Assembly (NCBI GenBank): GCA_035315885.1
Contig: DATFXM010000101.1
Coordinates: forward strand, 81,488-145,487
DNA: 64,000 nucleotides
Origin: DATFXM01 sp035315885
Lineage (GTDB): Bacteria; Acidobacteriota; Blastocatellia; UBA7656
Direction: 5' to 3'
The notes beneath the pieces were generated by a model that ran no database searches, had not been told where the DNA came from, and saw only the letters and a list, made by a program, of their open reading frames with translations. This document shows positions 33,848 to 41,671 of this stretch, piece by piece. Position 1 is the stretch's first letter. The number at the start of each line of letters is the position of its first letter. The translations under genes and the position numbers were made by a program.

Positions 33848-34651
33848 CTAAAGTTGGGCCATGATGCTCTCAGTTATCGCGGTTGTTTTATCGCTGTGGA
33901 TCGACGACACTACCAAAAGATCGACGCCGGATTTGAAAACAGATACGACCTCATACTCCCTCTCTTTGACTAAGCTGAGATCATCAGCCGGCAAAGTCGA
34001 CGAGTGAAGCCTCAAGAACACCGACACAGGTTGCTGATCGCAGCTGTAATAAACCAGATGAAGAAAGGGCGTGCCGTTCACTTTGCAGGTCCGGCCTCTT
34101 ACTCCACCATATCCGAAGTAAGAGAGGTCTGGGGTCTTATCAAGCTTGGCGTAAGTTCGGCTCAGCCGGTTTAGCTCATCGGCGTCTGTAATCGCCGGAA
34201 GCTTCGAATCAATCGAGCAGTGGTCGGCGTGGTCCGACGCAACCGCTGCGAGGACATTCTGCCCAATGCTCGGGAGAAGTCCCGCTTTCGATAAGAGCAA
34301 TCCTGCGGCGAGCGCGAGCACGACTATCGCGGCGAACCGCAGCCATGCCGGTTGGCCGGTCCACCGGGCGAGCTTATTGCGGCGGCCCACTGACGACTGT
34401 GGCTGGCTATCACGAACGATATTCAGGATCTGCTCACGGAGCAGGTGGCTGTCGACTTGTTCGGCGCGCGCTTCGTCCCTCAGCAACCTGTCCTGCTCGA
34501 GAAACGTTTCTAACAGGTAGAAGCAGCCGCCGCACGACTCGAGATGCTTCTGCACACTTAGCGTGTCACGAGCCTCCAGTTCGTTGTCCATGTATAACTG
34601 GATAATTTCTCTTACTTCACCGCAGTTCATACATAGCATCCTTACGGTCAC
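33848..34651 (-). CDS. zf-HC2 anti-sigma factor
   Basis: The protein has 267 residues from a GTG that overlaps the sigma stop by 4 bp. The zinc module uses Cys10, His36, Cys40 and Cys43 (HLESCGGC); Cys7 is an extra nearby thiol. One transmembrane helix lies near residues 103-122 (FAAIVVLALAAGLLLSKAG). The outer part carries HADHCSIDSKLP, YFGYGGVRGRTCKVNGTPFLHLVYYSC and a strand-rich end, similar in plan to the anti-sigma factor at 16.1 kb (CSIDxxxx near the membrane) but shorter. It should hold its sigma factor inactive until an envelope signal is received. Confidence 0.87.
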   Translation of the reverse strand: MTVRMLCMNCGEVREIIQLYMDNELEARDTLSVQKHLESCGGCFYLLETFLEQDRLLRDEARAEQVDSHLLREQILNIVRDSQPQSSVGRRNKLARWTGQPAWLRFAAIVVLALAAGLLLSKAGLLPSIGQNVLAAVASDHADHCSIDSKLPAITDADELNRLSRTYAKLDKTPDLSYFGYGGVRGRTCKVNGTPFLHLVYYSCDQQPVSVFLRLHSSTLPADDLSLVKEREYEVVSVFKSGVDLLVVSSIHSDKTTAITESIMAQL

Positions 34652-35220
34652 CCGTTCGCGCCGCTCGCACGCCGGGTCATAAAACGTCTGCGAAGCTCGC
34701 GCCGTGCCCGATGCAGTCGAGACATCACCGTACCGATGGGGACGCCGAGTATGGTTGCCGCTTCTTGATAGGAAAATTCTTCTACGACCACAAGCCCCAG
34801 CACAGCGCGTTGGTCTTCCGACAACTTGTTGGCTGCTTCCAGGACTTCCCGTCCTTCGACCTGCTTCAGAGCGTCGAACATCACTACGTTGTTATGCCGC
34901 GAATCGAGAAGGTCATTCTCTTCAAGGGGTATCTCAGCAAGCTTAGCATGCTTTCCGTTCCTGGCGTTTATCACGTTGAACATTATGCCAAAGAGCCATG
35001 CGCGACAGTTCGTGCCTTCCTCAAATGACTCAAAGTACTTCCAGGCGCGCAGGTACGTTTCCTGAACTATGTCCTCCGCGTCAACTGGTTTAGGCGCTAT
35101 GCGAAGCGCGGCCTTTAGAAGGGAGTCCAGTTGTGGCAGCGCCTCGCACTCGAATTTCTGCACGCGAAGCTCGTTCCGCCGGTTGTGCACTTCGATTCCA
35201 GGGGACTCTTTGTATCTCAC
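34648..35220 (-). CDS. ECF RNA polymerase sigma factor
   Basis: The protein has 190 residues from a GTG at 35220, placed after AAGGAGG. Region 2 includes DAEDIVQETYLRAWKYF and GTNCRAWLFGIMFNVINAR; region 4 includes YQEAATILGVPIGTVMSRLHRARRELR. It belongs to the same broad group as the sigma factors at 17 and 53 kb (shared VQETYLxAWKxFxxFxxGTNCRAWLF). Unlike those, no DM13 gene is adjacent. It is coupled to its anti-sigma factor by a 4-bp overlap. Confidence 0.92.
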   Translation of the reverse strand: MRYKESPGIEVHNRRNELRVQKFECEALPQLDSLLKAALRIAPKPVDAEDIVQETYLRAWKYFESFEEGTNCRAWLFGIMFNVINARNGKHAKLAEIPLEENDLLDSRHNNVVMFDALKQVEGREVLEAANKLSEDQRAVLGLVVVEEFSYQEAATILGVPIGTVMSRLHRARRELRRRFMTRRASGANG

Positions 35221-35341
35221 TCCTAGAAACCTCCTTCCAGACAATCTTATTCCCACGATGGTTAATCCGGAACTCTGCAGCTGGAGCTTGAGTCAAGATG
35301 CGGGTGAGCGAACACTATCGGCAACGGAATTCGAGAAGTGT

Positions 35342-35902
35342 CTAATCGGCTCCACCGCGCAGTCGGAAGGAGAAACGAAAATTGAACAGACCAGTCACGT
35401 TGGTACCGAGCAACTCTTGCCGGACCTGACCAGTAACCCCAATCATCGATCCTGTGCCTCCAGTGACGGCACGCAATGTGGGTTGTGGGCCCTCAAGTCC
35501 CTCGCTGAAGAGTTGCTTTGAGTCGTCGGGAAGAAGGTAAATCTGCGAGGTGTCGAAGGCGGGGGAGGCCCCGGCCGCAAGCTGGTCCGAACTCACCATC
35601 CACACACCTCTACAAATCCACTTGCCAATGCTGCCGGGATTATCGGGACTAAAAACCCCATCGCCGGCCGGGATCGTGCCGCCCGGGAAAATCCTCCCAG
35701 CGACGATGAACGTGTCGCCGCGATGAGAACCCAGGGCAGACGGGTCCACGTTATTTTGCCGGTACGTGCGCGCGTCGCAGGCCACATCAACGGTCAGCAC
35801 CGTTTCGCGGTCTCGGCTTGCGAAGACACTATCAACGCGCAAGTTCGAACCGAACATGCATGCTAAGGCAAATATCAAAAGGACAGTCGGATGGTGTTTC
35901 AT
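35342..35902 (-). CDS. Exported beta-barrel protein, allene-oxide-cyclase-like
   Basis: The protein has 186 residues with a signal peptide (VLLIFALACMFGSNL). The mature part has a GDTFIVAGRIFPGGTIP segment, GKWICRGVWMV, and the late strand pair LRAVTGGTGSMIGVTGQVRQE and NFRFSFRL. The pattern VTGGTGxxxGxxGxV followed by FxFxL recurs in AOC/dirigent-type barrel proteins, so a small secreted beta-barrel is likely. No catalytic prediction is possible. It lies upstream of the sigma gene on the same strand, with 121 bp between. Confidence 0.7.
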   Translation of the reverse strand: MKHHPTVLLIFALACMFGSNLRVDSVFASRDRETVLTVDVACDARTYRQNNVDPSALGSHRGDTFIVAGRIFPGGTIPAGDGVFSPDNPGSIGKWICRGVWMVSSDQLAAGASPAFDTSQIYLLPDDSKQLFSEGLEGPQPTLRAVTGGTGSMIGVTGQVRQELLGTNVTGLFNFRFSFRLRGGAD

Positions 35903-36215
35903 TGGATTCTCGCCAGATCACGCGGCAACTGCTCTTGCCGCGACGTTAGAACACAGTGGACAAGTGCTGCCGTTGATTGCCAATTTGGACAACGCGCTGG
36001 TCTGAAAGAAACGCTGCTCAGTCAACCTTGAATCCTCACCGCGTGCAGAAAAAAGTCCTGCAGGTGCAGAAGTCCAACTTCGTTGGATCCTTAAGGCAGT
36101 TGAAATTCTGCTCAATTTGCGGCGACTGTGGAGTAACATTATCCGCCAGCCTCACGACTTCGATGAACGTATCTGCATCGGCGTAGGACCCCCGCCGGGG
36201 ATCCGCAACGACCGG
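35903..36215. other. Gap with a start-less open frame
   Basis: On the minus strand from about 36209 to the TGA at 36036 an open frame without ATG/GTG reads YADADTFIEVVRLADNVTPQ and NFNCLKDPTKLDFC. It lies directly behind the stop of the exported gene at 36216 and could be its former C terminus after a frameshift. The rest of the gap shows nothing. Confidence 0.35.
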
Positions 36216-37034
36216 TCATATCACCCACCGGGGACGCGGCGGACCGCCTCCTGTGAATACTGGTGGGTTGGAGCGAAGCTCGATGAGACCCAAGCCCTGC
36301 AGGGAGTTAATCTCAGCGAGTCTCTGGAGTATGGGAGTGCCGTCCCTGTCAGTGCCGTTGTTGTTTGCAATCGCTTGCAGTATGGCGTGGTTTGGATCTG
36401 TCGTGTGCACCCATGCGTTATACCCAGCCTGGGTATAAACAACGAACGTTACGAGCCAGAGTCCCAGCAGATTCTCGCAAAAGTACCTGTCGACGGTTTC
36501 AAAGATATTGTCCTGCCGACGATTGGGAAGAGCGACGCTCAGGTCCACGCCGGCGACGCTTCCATCGGGATTGCGAGTAGTTTTCGGAAACAGGAACGCC
36601 CTGAACTTCTCGGCTATGTTCCTCGCCTGCATTCCTTCTACGGTAAGGTCGCCGTTGGAGTCTCTGCTGAAGCTATTCTCATTAAGAAATCCGGGGACCA
36701 CGTAGTAAATCAGGTTTCCATCTTTGTCCCATCCTCCAGTGATTTGCCTAATTCGGATACCTCTCTTGTTCTGATCGCTGACTGAGTCATCTGGAGCCCA
36801 GTCTGGTAGACGAACTCCGGGTGTGCCAACGCGAGCCAATATATTTGAGGGCGCAATTCCGTTTTTCTGGTAGGTGGCGTCGCTGAAATCAAACGGAGGC
36901 TCATTCCTCAGAAGGTTCTGAGCCTGCCCGACGCAAATAATCGGAAACAGGTTAGACCCCAGGACCAACATAACAAGGGCTACGACGCCACCCTTGATGC
37001 CAAGACTAACGCTCTTTCGTTTTTTATCCATCAT
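36216..37034 (-). CDS. Exported protein of unknown function
   Basis: The protein has 272 residues with a signal peptide (GGVVALVMLVLGSNLFPIICVGQA). No known motif is recognised. Visible landmarks are PPFDFSDATYQKNGI, PGVRLPDWAPDDSVSD, a DSNGD turn, KFRAFLFPKTTRNPDGSV, RYFCENLLGLWLVTFVVYTQ (a hydrophobic segment that may re-enter the membrane) and a Pro/Arg-rich end PRPRWVI. The ORF may be slightly truncated, since a protein-like frame continues after its stop. It is codirectional with the SCO gene 54 bp upstream. Confidence 0.6.
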   Translation of the reverse strand: MMDKKRKSVSLGIKGGVVALVMLVLGSNLFPIICVGQAQNLLRNEPPFDFSDATYQKNGIAPSNILARVGTPGVRLPDWAPDDSVSDQNKRGIRIRQITGGWDKDGNLIYYVVPGFLNENSFSRDSNGDLTVEGMQARNIAEKFRAFLFPKTTRNPDGSVAGVDLSVALPNRRQDNIFETVDRYFCENLLGLWLVTFVVYTQAGYNAWVHTTDPNHAILQAIANNNGTDRDGTPILQRLAEINSLQGLGLIELRSNPPVFTGGGPPRPRWVI

Positions 37035-37087
37035 CGACCTCCTGGACCGACAAACGAATCACATTTCGACAAAAGGGACCGAATGAC

Positions 37088-37756
37088 TTACGCCCTCGAC
37101 CGGTTCGCCGGCGGTCGCATCACCCAGGAGAGCTCTTCGACGATCCACGTCGGTTTAGCCAGACCTGGGCAAGCCGCCCACTGGGTGCGCGGCTCGTTGC
37201 CGAAGCGGATGTTGCCGATGTGCTCCGATGTATCCGCGTCCAACTTGGGATCGGGATTTGTGAAGCCAAGCTTGCGGCGAAGCAACTCGACGTCGGCGAG
37301 CTTACCGGTTAGAAACAACCATCCAGGCCCAACCTTATGTATCTCGGCGTAATGTTTGAGAGCCGTCGAGTCGTCCCGCTCAGGCTTCAGCGTGAGCGAA
37401 TAAAAGAAGATATCGCGACCGACTCTATCGCCGAGAAGCGTCTGGACTCTGACGAGATTCGCAGTGATCCCGGGACATACGCCTTCGCAGTCAGCATACA
37501 TCATATTCAGGACCACTGATTTGTCCTTGATCAGGTCCTCGTAAAACCGAGCACTCTTGCCTTCGTGCGTTGTCAGTATGACATCGGGAAAGTATCTCCG
37601 CCTGACTCTCTCCCTTGCCCGTTGGGCTTGTTTTTCTGATTCGCTGTCAGTCGTTCTGTTGTTTGCCTCTGGTCTCAGTGTGCCCGCTGGAATTCCAAGG
37701 GATAACGGAATCGAAACGGGTAGCGCGAGCAAGCGGCGTCTAGTCATCTCTTCCAT
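37088..37756 (-). CDS. SCO1/SenC-like copper chaperone or thioredoxin-fold protein
   Basis: The protein has 222 residues. The N terminus TRRRLLALPVSIPLSLG looks like a Tat-type signal. The SCO copper site is complete: Cys90 and Cys94 in CEGVCP and His179 in DTSEHI, in a thioredoxin fold (VVLNMMYADCEGVCPG, FFYSLTLKPERD, WLFLTGK). SCO proteins deliver copper to the CuA site of oxidases or act as thiol reductases. It sits directly behind the multicopper oxidase gene (87 bp), which suggests that it helps to load copper into that enzyme. Confidence 0.9.
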   Translation of the reverse strand: MEEMTRRRLLALPVSIPLSLGIPAGTLRPEANNRTTDSESEKQAQRARERVRRRYFPDVILTTHEGKSARFYEDLIKDKSVVLNMMYADCEGVCPGITANLVRVQTLLGDRVGRDIFFYSLTLKPERDDSTALKHYAEIHKVGPGWLFLTGKLADVELLRRKLGFTNPDPKLDADTSEHIGNIRFGNEPRTQWAACPGLAKPTWIVEELSWVMRPPANRSRA

Positions 37757-37842
37757 CTCAGCTCCTTACTCCTAGGTGGCTGGTGCAGTGCGTCTGGACT
37801 CATCCCGACAATCGCACTCAACCAGAACTCTATGGGTTCTGC

Positions 37843-39657
37843 CTACGGCACCAGCTTACCGTCTCCGTCTTCGTTGACCTCCCACAAGAGCATCATTGCG
37901 TGGTCTTCGTGGACGGTGTTGTGACAATGCAGCGGGTATTTACCCGTGAAGTCACGGAAACGGAAAAACAGCCTGACATGCTCATTCCGCTGAAGCCTGG
38001 ATACGTCTTTTCGGCCAACCTCGACCGCCGATACCTGTTGAAGTTGTCGAGAGAGTATTTGGTGCTCTTCCAAGTGTATGTGAACGGGGTGTTCCCAATC
38101 CCCGGACAGATTCATCAGAACCCAGTGTTCGACGCTGTTCTTCTTTACGTGGAAGCGCCTTTCGTCGCAGCTCATGAATTGATCGTTAATGGTCCACATT
38201 CCGTTGAACCGTTTAAAAGCGAATGTGCGCTGGATCCGTGGCGTTTCGGTCCTGTCTGGAAGGTTATAGAACGTCATTGTAGCTGGGTCGGCGCTGTTAT
38301 CCGGAACGGGCTGGTTATCAACTATTATCTTGAGCAACAAGTTCCCGTGGCCCGCCGCTGCGATATTCGGCGACTTATCGGGACCTATGCCACTTGACTG
38401 CATTAGTCGGTTCTCAAGATAGATGGTCTTGTTCTTGAACGGACTGAAGTCGATGATTATGTCATGGCGCTCAGCTGGCCCCAGGCGAGCGCTGGTAACC
38501 TGTACCGGTCTGGGCAGCAGGTTTCCGTCATTCGCGATATGCCAGAACGGAATCTGCCGGTTCAGGTTGTCGAGATCGGTGAAAAACAACTCATAGAAGC
38601 GAGAAGGGCCCACGTCCAGCCAGCGGAAGCGATACCTGCGCGGTTTTACCTTCAAAAACGGCTGGACCTTGCCGTTTACAAGGAACGTATCGCCAAGAAT
38701 GCCGTCCAGATTGAAGAGGTCGAAAAATATCTGGCCATCTTCATCGAGAACCTTATCGGCGAAATCCAGGCGGATGTCGAATTCCGGAAAACTTGGCAGC
38801 CGGAATCCACGTGGGTCTGTCTCGTCGCCGTTGTCCTTCTCATTGAATAGCAGGTAATACCCATACAATCCCTTGTAGACGTTTTGCGCGGTGTGATCAA
38901 CGCGGTGATCGTGATACCAAAGTGTGCTCAACGACTCATTGATGTCGCCTCCCTGAGCCTGATGTGTTGATAGGACTCCAGCCAGCACGTTCGGGTAGTG
39001 CTGGTCATAGAAATGGCCGGCCTCGAAGAAATCACACGGATTGCCATCGCTTTCCGACGGCGTGTGGCCGTTATGGAGGTGCGTTGTAACCGAGTTCAAT
39101 CCAAATCCGCCATTGACACCCGGCAGGTCGTTGAAGTTGCGCACGAGTATAGGCTCGCCGTATCTTGCTACGTAGGTCGGACCGGGAACGATTCCGTCAA
39201 AGCCCCAGAGATTCTGAACGCACAGGTCGCTATGTATCCTGACTGCTGCCGGCGTTTGGTGAACCTCGTAAAATTTTACTGGAGGAAATGTGTTGAACGC
39301 TTGATGAGGAATCACTCGAGCCTCCCCAGCTTCCGGGTTCGGTAGCACCGTGGGCGCAGGGTGCAGAGCTGCCAAGGGCTGCTTCACAGGAGAAATGGGA
39401 AGCGGGTCCTTGAAAGGCCGGAAGCTGGTGGGACATTGTTGTAGGCTGGCTGGCTGTCCGGTCGGGATGCCTGTTTCGGCGCGAGCACTCAGGCCAGGTT
39501 TGACGATCAAATAGCCAGCGCTTGTAACAAGTCCCATCCTTATAAGCTCACGACGACTCAGTCTTGCTGCGATAAGTTCCCGTCTATTCTTCTGCGCGCT
39601 GATCATCTCCTTATAGCGCACCCTGGAAACCTTCTCCCCGAATATGTTGAAGTACAT
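37843..39657 (-). CDS. Multicopper oxidase (CotA/bilirubin-oxidase type), Tat-exported
   Basis: The protein has 604 residues; the start at 39657 follows GGAGGTGACC. A twin-arginine signal is present (SRRELIRMGLVTSAGYLI). All four copper-binding motifs are visible: HLH at 193-195, HDH at 249-251, HPVHIH at 523-528 and HCHNTVH at 577-583 with type-1 Cys578 and a Met ligand at 588. It should oxidise phenols, metals such as Cu(I) or Mn(II), or pigments with O2 in the periplasm. There is no Met-rich CueO segment. A Crp/Fnr-type operator lies 177 bp upstream. Confidence 0.93.
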   Translation of the reverse strand: MYFNIFGEKVSRVRYKEMISAQKNRRELIAARLSRRELIRMGLVTSAGYLIVKPGLSARAETGIPTGQPASLQQCPTSFRPFKDPLPISPVKQPLAALHPAPTVLPNPEAGEARVIPHQAFNTFPPVKFYEVHQTPAAVRIHSDLCVQNLWGFDGIVPGPTYVARYGEPILVRNFNDLPGVNGGFGLNSVTTHLHNGHTPSESDGNPCDFFEAGHFYDQHYPNVLAGVLSTHQAQGGDINESLSTLWYHDHRVDHTAQNVYKGLYGYYLLFNEKDNGDETDPRGFRLPSFPEFDIRLDFADKVLDEDGQIFFDLFNLDGILGDTFLVNGKVQPFLKVKPRRYRFRWLDVGPSRFYELFFTDLDNLNRQIPFWHIANDGNLLPRPVQVTSARLGPAERHDIIIDFSPFKNKTIYLENRLMQSSGIGPDKSPNIAAAGHGNLLLKIIVDNQPVPDNSADPATMTFYNLPDRTETPRIQRTFAFKRFNGMWTINDQFMSCDERRFHVKKNSVEHWVLMNLSGDWEHPVHIHLEEHQILSRQLQQVSAVEVGRKDVSRLQRNEHVRLFFRFRDFTGKYPLHCHNTVHEDHAMMLLWEVNEDGDGKLVP

Positions 39658-39833
39658 GGTCACCTCCTGCCGGATGTTCCGACACCGATTCAATGACGCC
39701 ATGCCAGTTTCCGCCGCCGTTAAGCGCTATTTCTTTTCGGATTGGAGACCCCAGAGCGGAAGAGCTGCTCTGTAACCTTGCGTGCTCGAAAAAGAATCGG
39801 CGAAGAGGGTACCACGATAGCGGTCTGTTCAAA

Positions 39834-39849
39834 TGTCAGCTATCTGACA
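39834..39849. promoter_or_regulatory. Crp/Fnr-type operator TGTCA-N6-TGACA
   Basis: TGTCA (39834-39838) and TGACA (39845-39849) form a symmetric site with 6-bp spacer; symmetry extends to nine bases per arm with one mismatch. The spacing is that of Crp/Fnr-superfamily sites and the half-site resembles that of CooA-type members. It lies between the oxidase gene and the regulator gene. Confidence 0.65.
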
Positions 39850-40006
39850 ATTCGACCAACCAGCCTCGCGTTGACCGCAGAATTAGGCGTGCGCAAGAAT
39901 AAAGCAATAAATGCTTCGATGAAGCTCGTGACTTAGTGTTTGATTGCGGTTCAGTGAGACGTTCACACCGGACAATGCAGCTGAGAGACCGCGTGACGAA
40001 ACCAGA

Positions 40007-40726
40007 TTAGTGGCCATTGAACAATGCACGGTCGCGCAACTTGTCTGGCGTCCTTACAACAATAGAACGGTACCTCAGTTCTACCGCCCCAGAATACTCG
40101 AGTTCTTTCAGAGCGCGTGCGGTCTCCTGACGCGACGCTCCGACCAGGTTGGCAACATCCTGTTGCGTAAGTCCGATCTTGACAGGCACTTCTGGTCTTA
40201 CGGTCCGCTGCGCGTCTATAAGGTCAACAAGTGCCTCTCTGACCCTCGTCGGCACGTCTTTGCTGATCAGTCTGAGGAGTTGGGCTTCGATCCTCTTCAG
40301 CCTTGACCCAAAACCCTTCAGGACCTTGAGTGACATCTGTGGATTTGTGGCCAGCATCTCTTCGAAGTCCTCTCTATCCACTTCGCATAGCACCGCGTCT
40401 TCTAGAGCTTGCGCGGCGGTGGTACGCGGGGTCTCCTGGATTGCGCCCAGCTCACCGAAAATCTCGCCCGGTCCGATTATGTCCAGCAGTACCTCATGGC
40501 CGTCCTCACTCAACCCAGTAATCTTGATTCGGCCTTCTTTCAAAAAGTAGACGCTCTGAGACGCATCTCCCGGCAAGTAAATCATGTCACCGCGCCGTCG
40601 CTCTACAATTCGAGTTATTGCCGCAAAGCGCAGCATTTCCTCTTCGCTAACGTCTCGCAGTAAGTTCAAACCATTTATGCACCACAGCCTCGTTCGGACT
40701 TTCACCGATTCCTCTCTCGCTTGCAT
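40007..40726 (-). CDS. Crp/Fnr-family transcriptional regulator
   Basis: The protein has 239 residues. A cyclic-nucleotide-type beta-barrel (about 20-140: GDMIYLPGDASQSVYFLKEGRIKI, GEIFGELGAIQETPRTTAAQ) is followed by the long dimer helix and a winged helix (about 165-230: LTQQDVANLVGASRQETARALKELE). The FGELG...RTTAA region keeps the cAMP-type Glu and Arg-Thr, so a nucleotide ligand is possible. No Fnr-type Cys cluster is seen. It is upstream of and codirectional with the multicopper oxidase, with a matching palindrome between them, so it probably controls the copper module. Confidence 0.9.
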   Translation of the reverse strand: MQAREESVKVRTRLWCINGLNLLRDVSEEEMLRFAAITRIVERRRGDMIYLPGDASQSVYFLKEGRIKITGLSEDGHEVLLDIIGPGEIFGELGAIQETPRTTAAQALEDAVLCEVDREDFEEMLATNPQMSLKVLKGFGSRLKRIEAQLLRLISKDVPTRVREALVDLIDAQRTVRPEVPVKIGLTQQDVANLVGASRQETARALKELEYSGAVELRYRSIVVRTPDKLRDRALFNGH

Positions 40727-40977
40727 TTGTAGACCTCCCTTCCCGCACCAGCAGACGCAGTGATTCGGCCGGCTAAAGCGACGCTCTGACCCGATTTGAA
40801 ACGTTTAATTCTCATCGGACGGAGTCATTTGCGTCCCAAGGTCTCCAGAACTGGTCAGAGAGCATCGCATGAGTCCGTAATGCTGCGGAACCTAGAACAT
40901 AACGGCTGCGTGGAGTTCTTTTCGATCTCTTTCTCACCATTCCGATCACAAATCGGTCACAGGATTTGGCGTCGAAG

Positions 40978-41511
40978 TTACTTGATCTTCATGAGTTCGG
41001 CCAGAATAGCGTCGTTCAGAGCGCGAACTCGATAGTCTTCATTGAGGAAGCTCCAGCGCACTACGGCGCTCTTATCAATCACGAATACTGCTGGCTTAGC
41101 AATCTTGCCGTCTGGATTGTAAAGGGCATAGACATCTATGACCTTATGATCGGTGTCGGAAAGAACCGAAAACGGGAGCTTCAGCTTGTCGGCGAGCTCG
41201 CGACTCTTGTCCAGATTGTCGATGCTGATGGCTATAATCTCGGCGCCGGCAGCGGTAAACTTCTCGTAGTCTGCGGCCAGACCGGCCAGCTGCTTTCGGC
41301 AATACGGTCACCAGTAGCCGCGATAGAACACTAGCACTACTTTGGACTTACCGACGTAATCTTTCAGCGCGACGTTCAGCCCCTTCGTTGACGGTAAACT
41401 GAACTGAGGAGCGCGATCGCCTACCTTCGGCACTGAGGCCAACGCGACTATCGCAAACAAACTTAAGGGCAGGAATGCTTTGACCATCCGTATCATAATC
41501 ATCTCGCTCAT
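40978..41511 (-). CDS. Peroxiredoxin-like selenoprotein, copy 2 (in-frame TGA read as Sec)
   Basis: The product has 177 residues including Sec and is clearly paralogous to the protein at 18.7 kb along its whole length. A signal peptide (AFLPLSLFAIVALASV) precedes VGDRAPQFSLPSTKG. The only in-frame stop, TGA at 41308-41310 (residue 68), again interrupts FYRGYW-TGA-PYCRKQLAGL at the first Cys of CPYC. The downstream frame is intact (IIAISIDNLDKS, VLSDTDHKVIDVY, KPAVFVIDKSAVVRWSF) and ends in TAA at 40978. Differences between copies are mostly conservative, so selection acts on the part after the TGA. The same hairpin follows the TGA. The start may be the ATG at 41511 or an in-frame one just downstream. 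Confidence 0.8.
41271..41292 (-). promoter_or_regulatory. Candidate bacterial SECIS hairpin, copy 2
   Basis: At 24 nt past the TGA the message reads CTGGCC-GGTCT-GGCCGCAG, a GC-rich stem with apical GGTCT, the same loop as the classical SelB target. Compared with copy 1, two arm bases have changed together with the loop base A to G, while the hairpin is kept. Confidence 0.6.
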
Positions 41512-41548
41512 TTTCTTACTTGAGCACTCAACCGCGACTAGTGAAGAG

Positions 41549-41671
41549 CTAAGACCTTATCATTATAACGTCATTCTCCTCAGGAAAACCCTCAACCGCG
41601 GGCATCAGGCTCGAGGCGAATTGCTCGTTGTTGTTTCGTGGCTCGTTTGAAATCACAAACGCCAGATAATT
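41549..41671 (-). pseudogene. Orphan C-terminal fragment of an anti-sigma factor
   Basis: Directly behind the lactonase stop the minus strand reads NYLAFVISNEPRNNNEQF, then SLMPAVEGFPEEND, ending in TAG at 41549. This aligns with the last residues of the anti-sigma factor at 16.1 kb (DYLVFVISNESRKGNEYI, then TLMPAVNDFLKN). Only about 35 codons remain and there is no start codon. It marks the place where a copy of that gene was lost. Confidence 0.65.
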
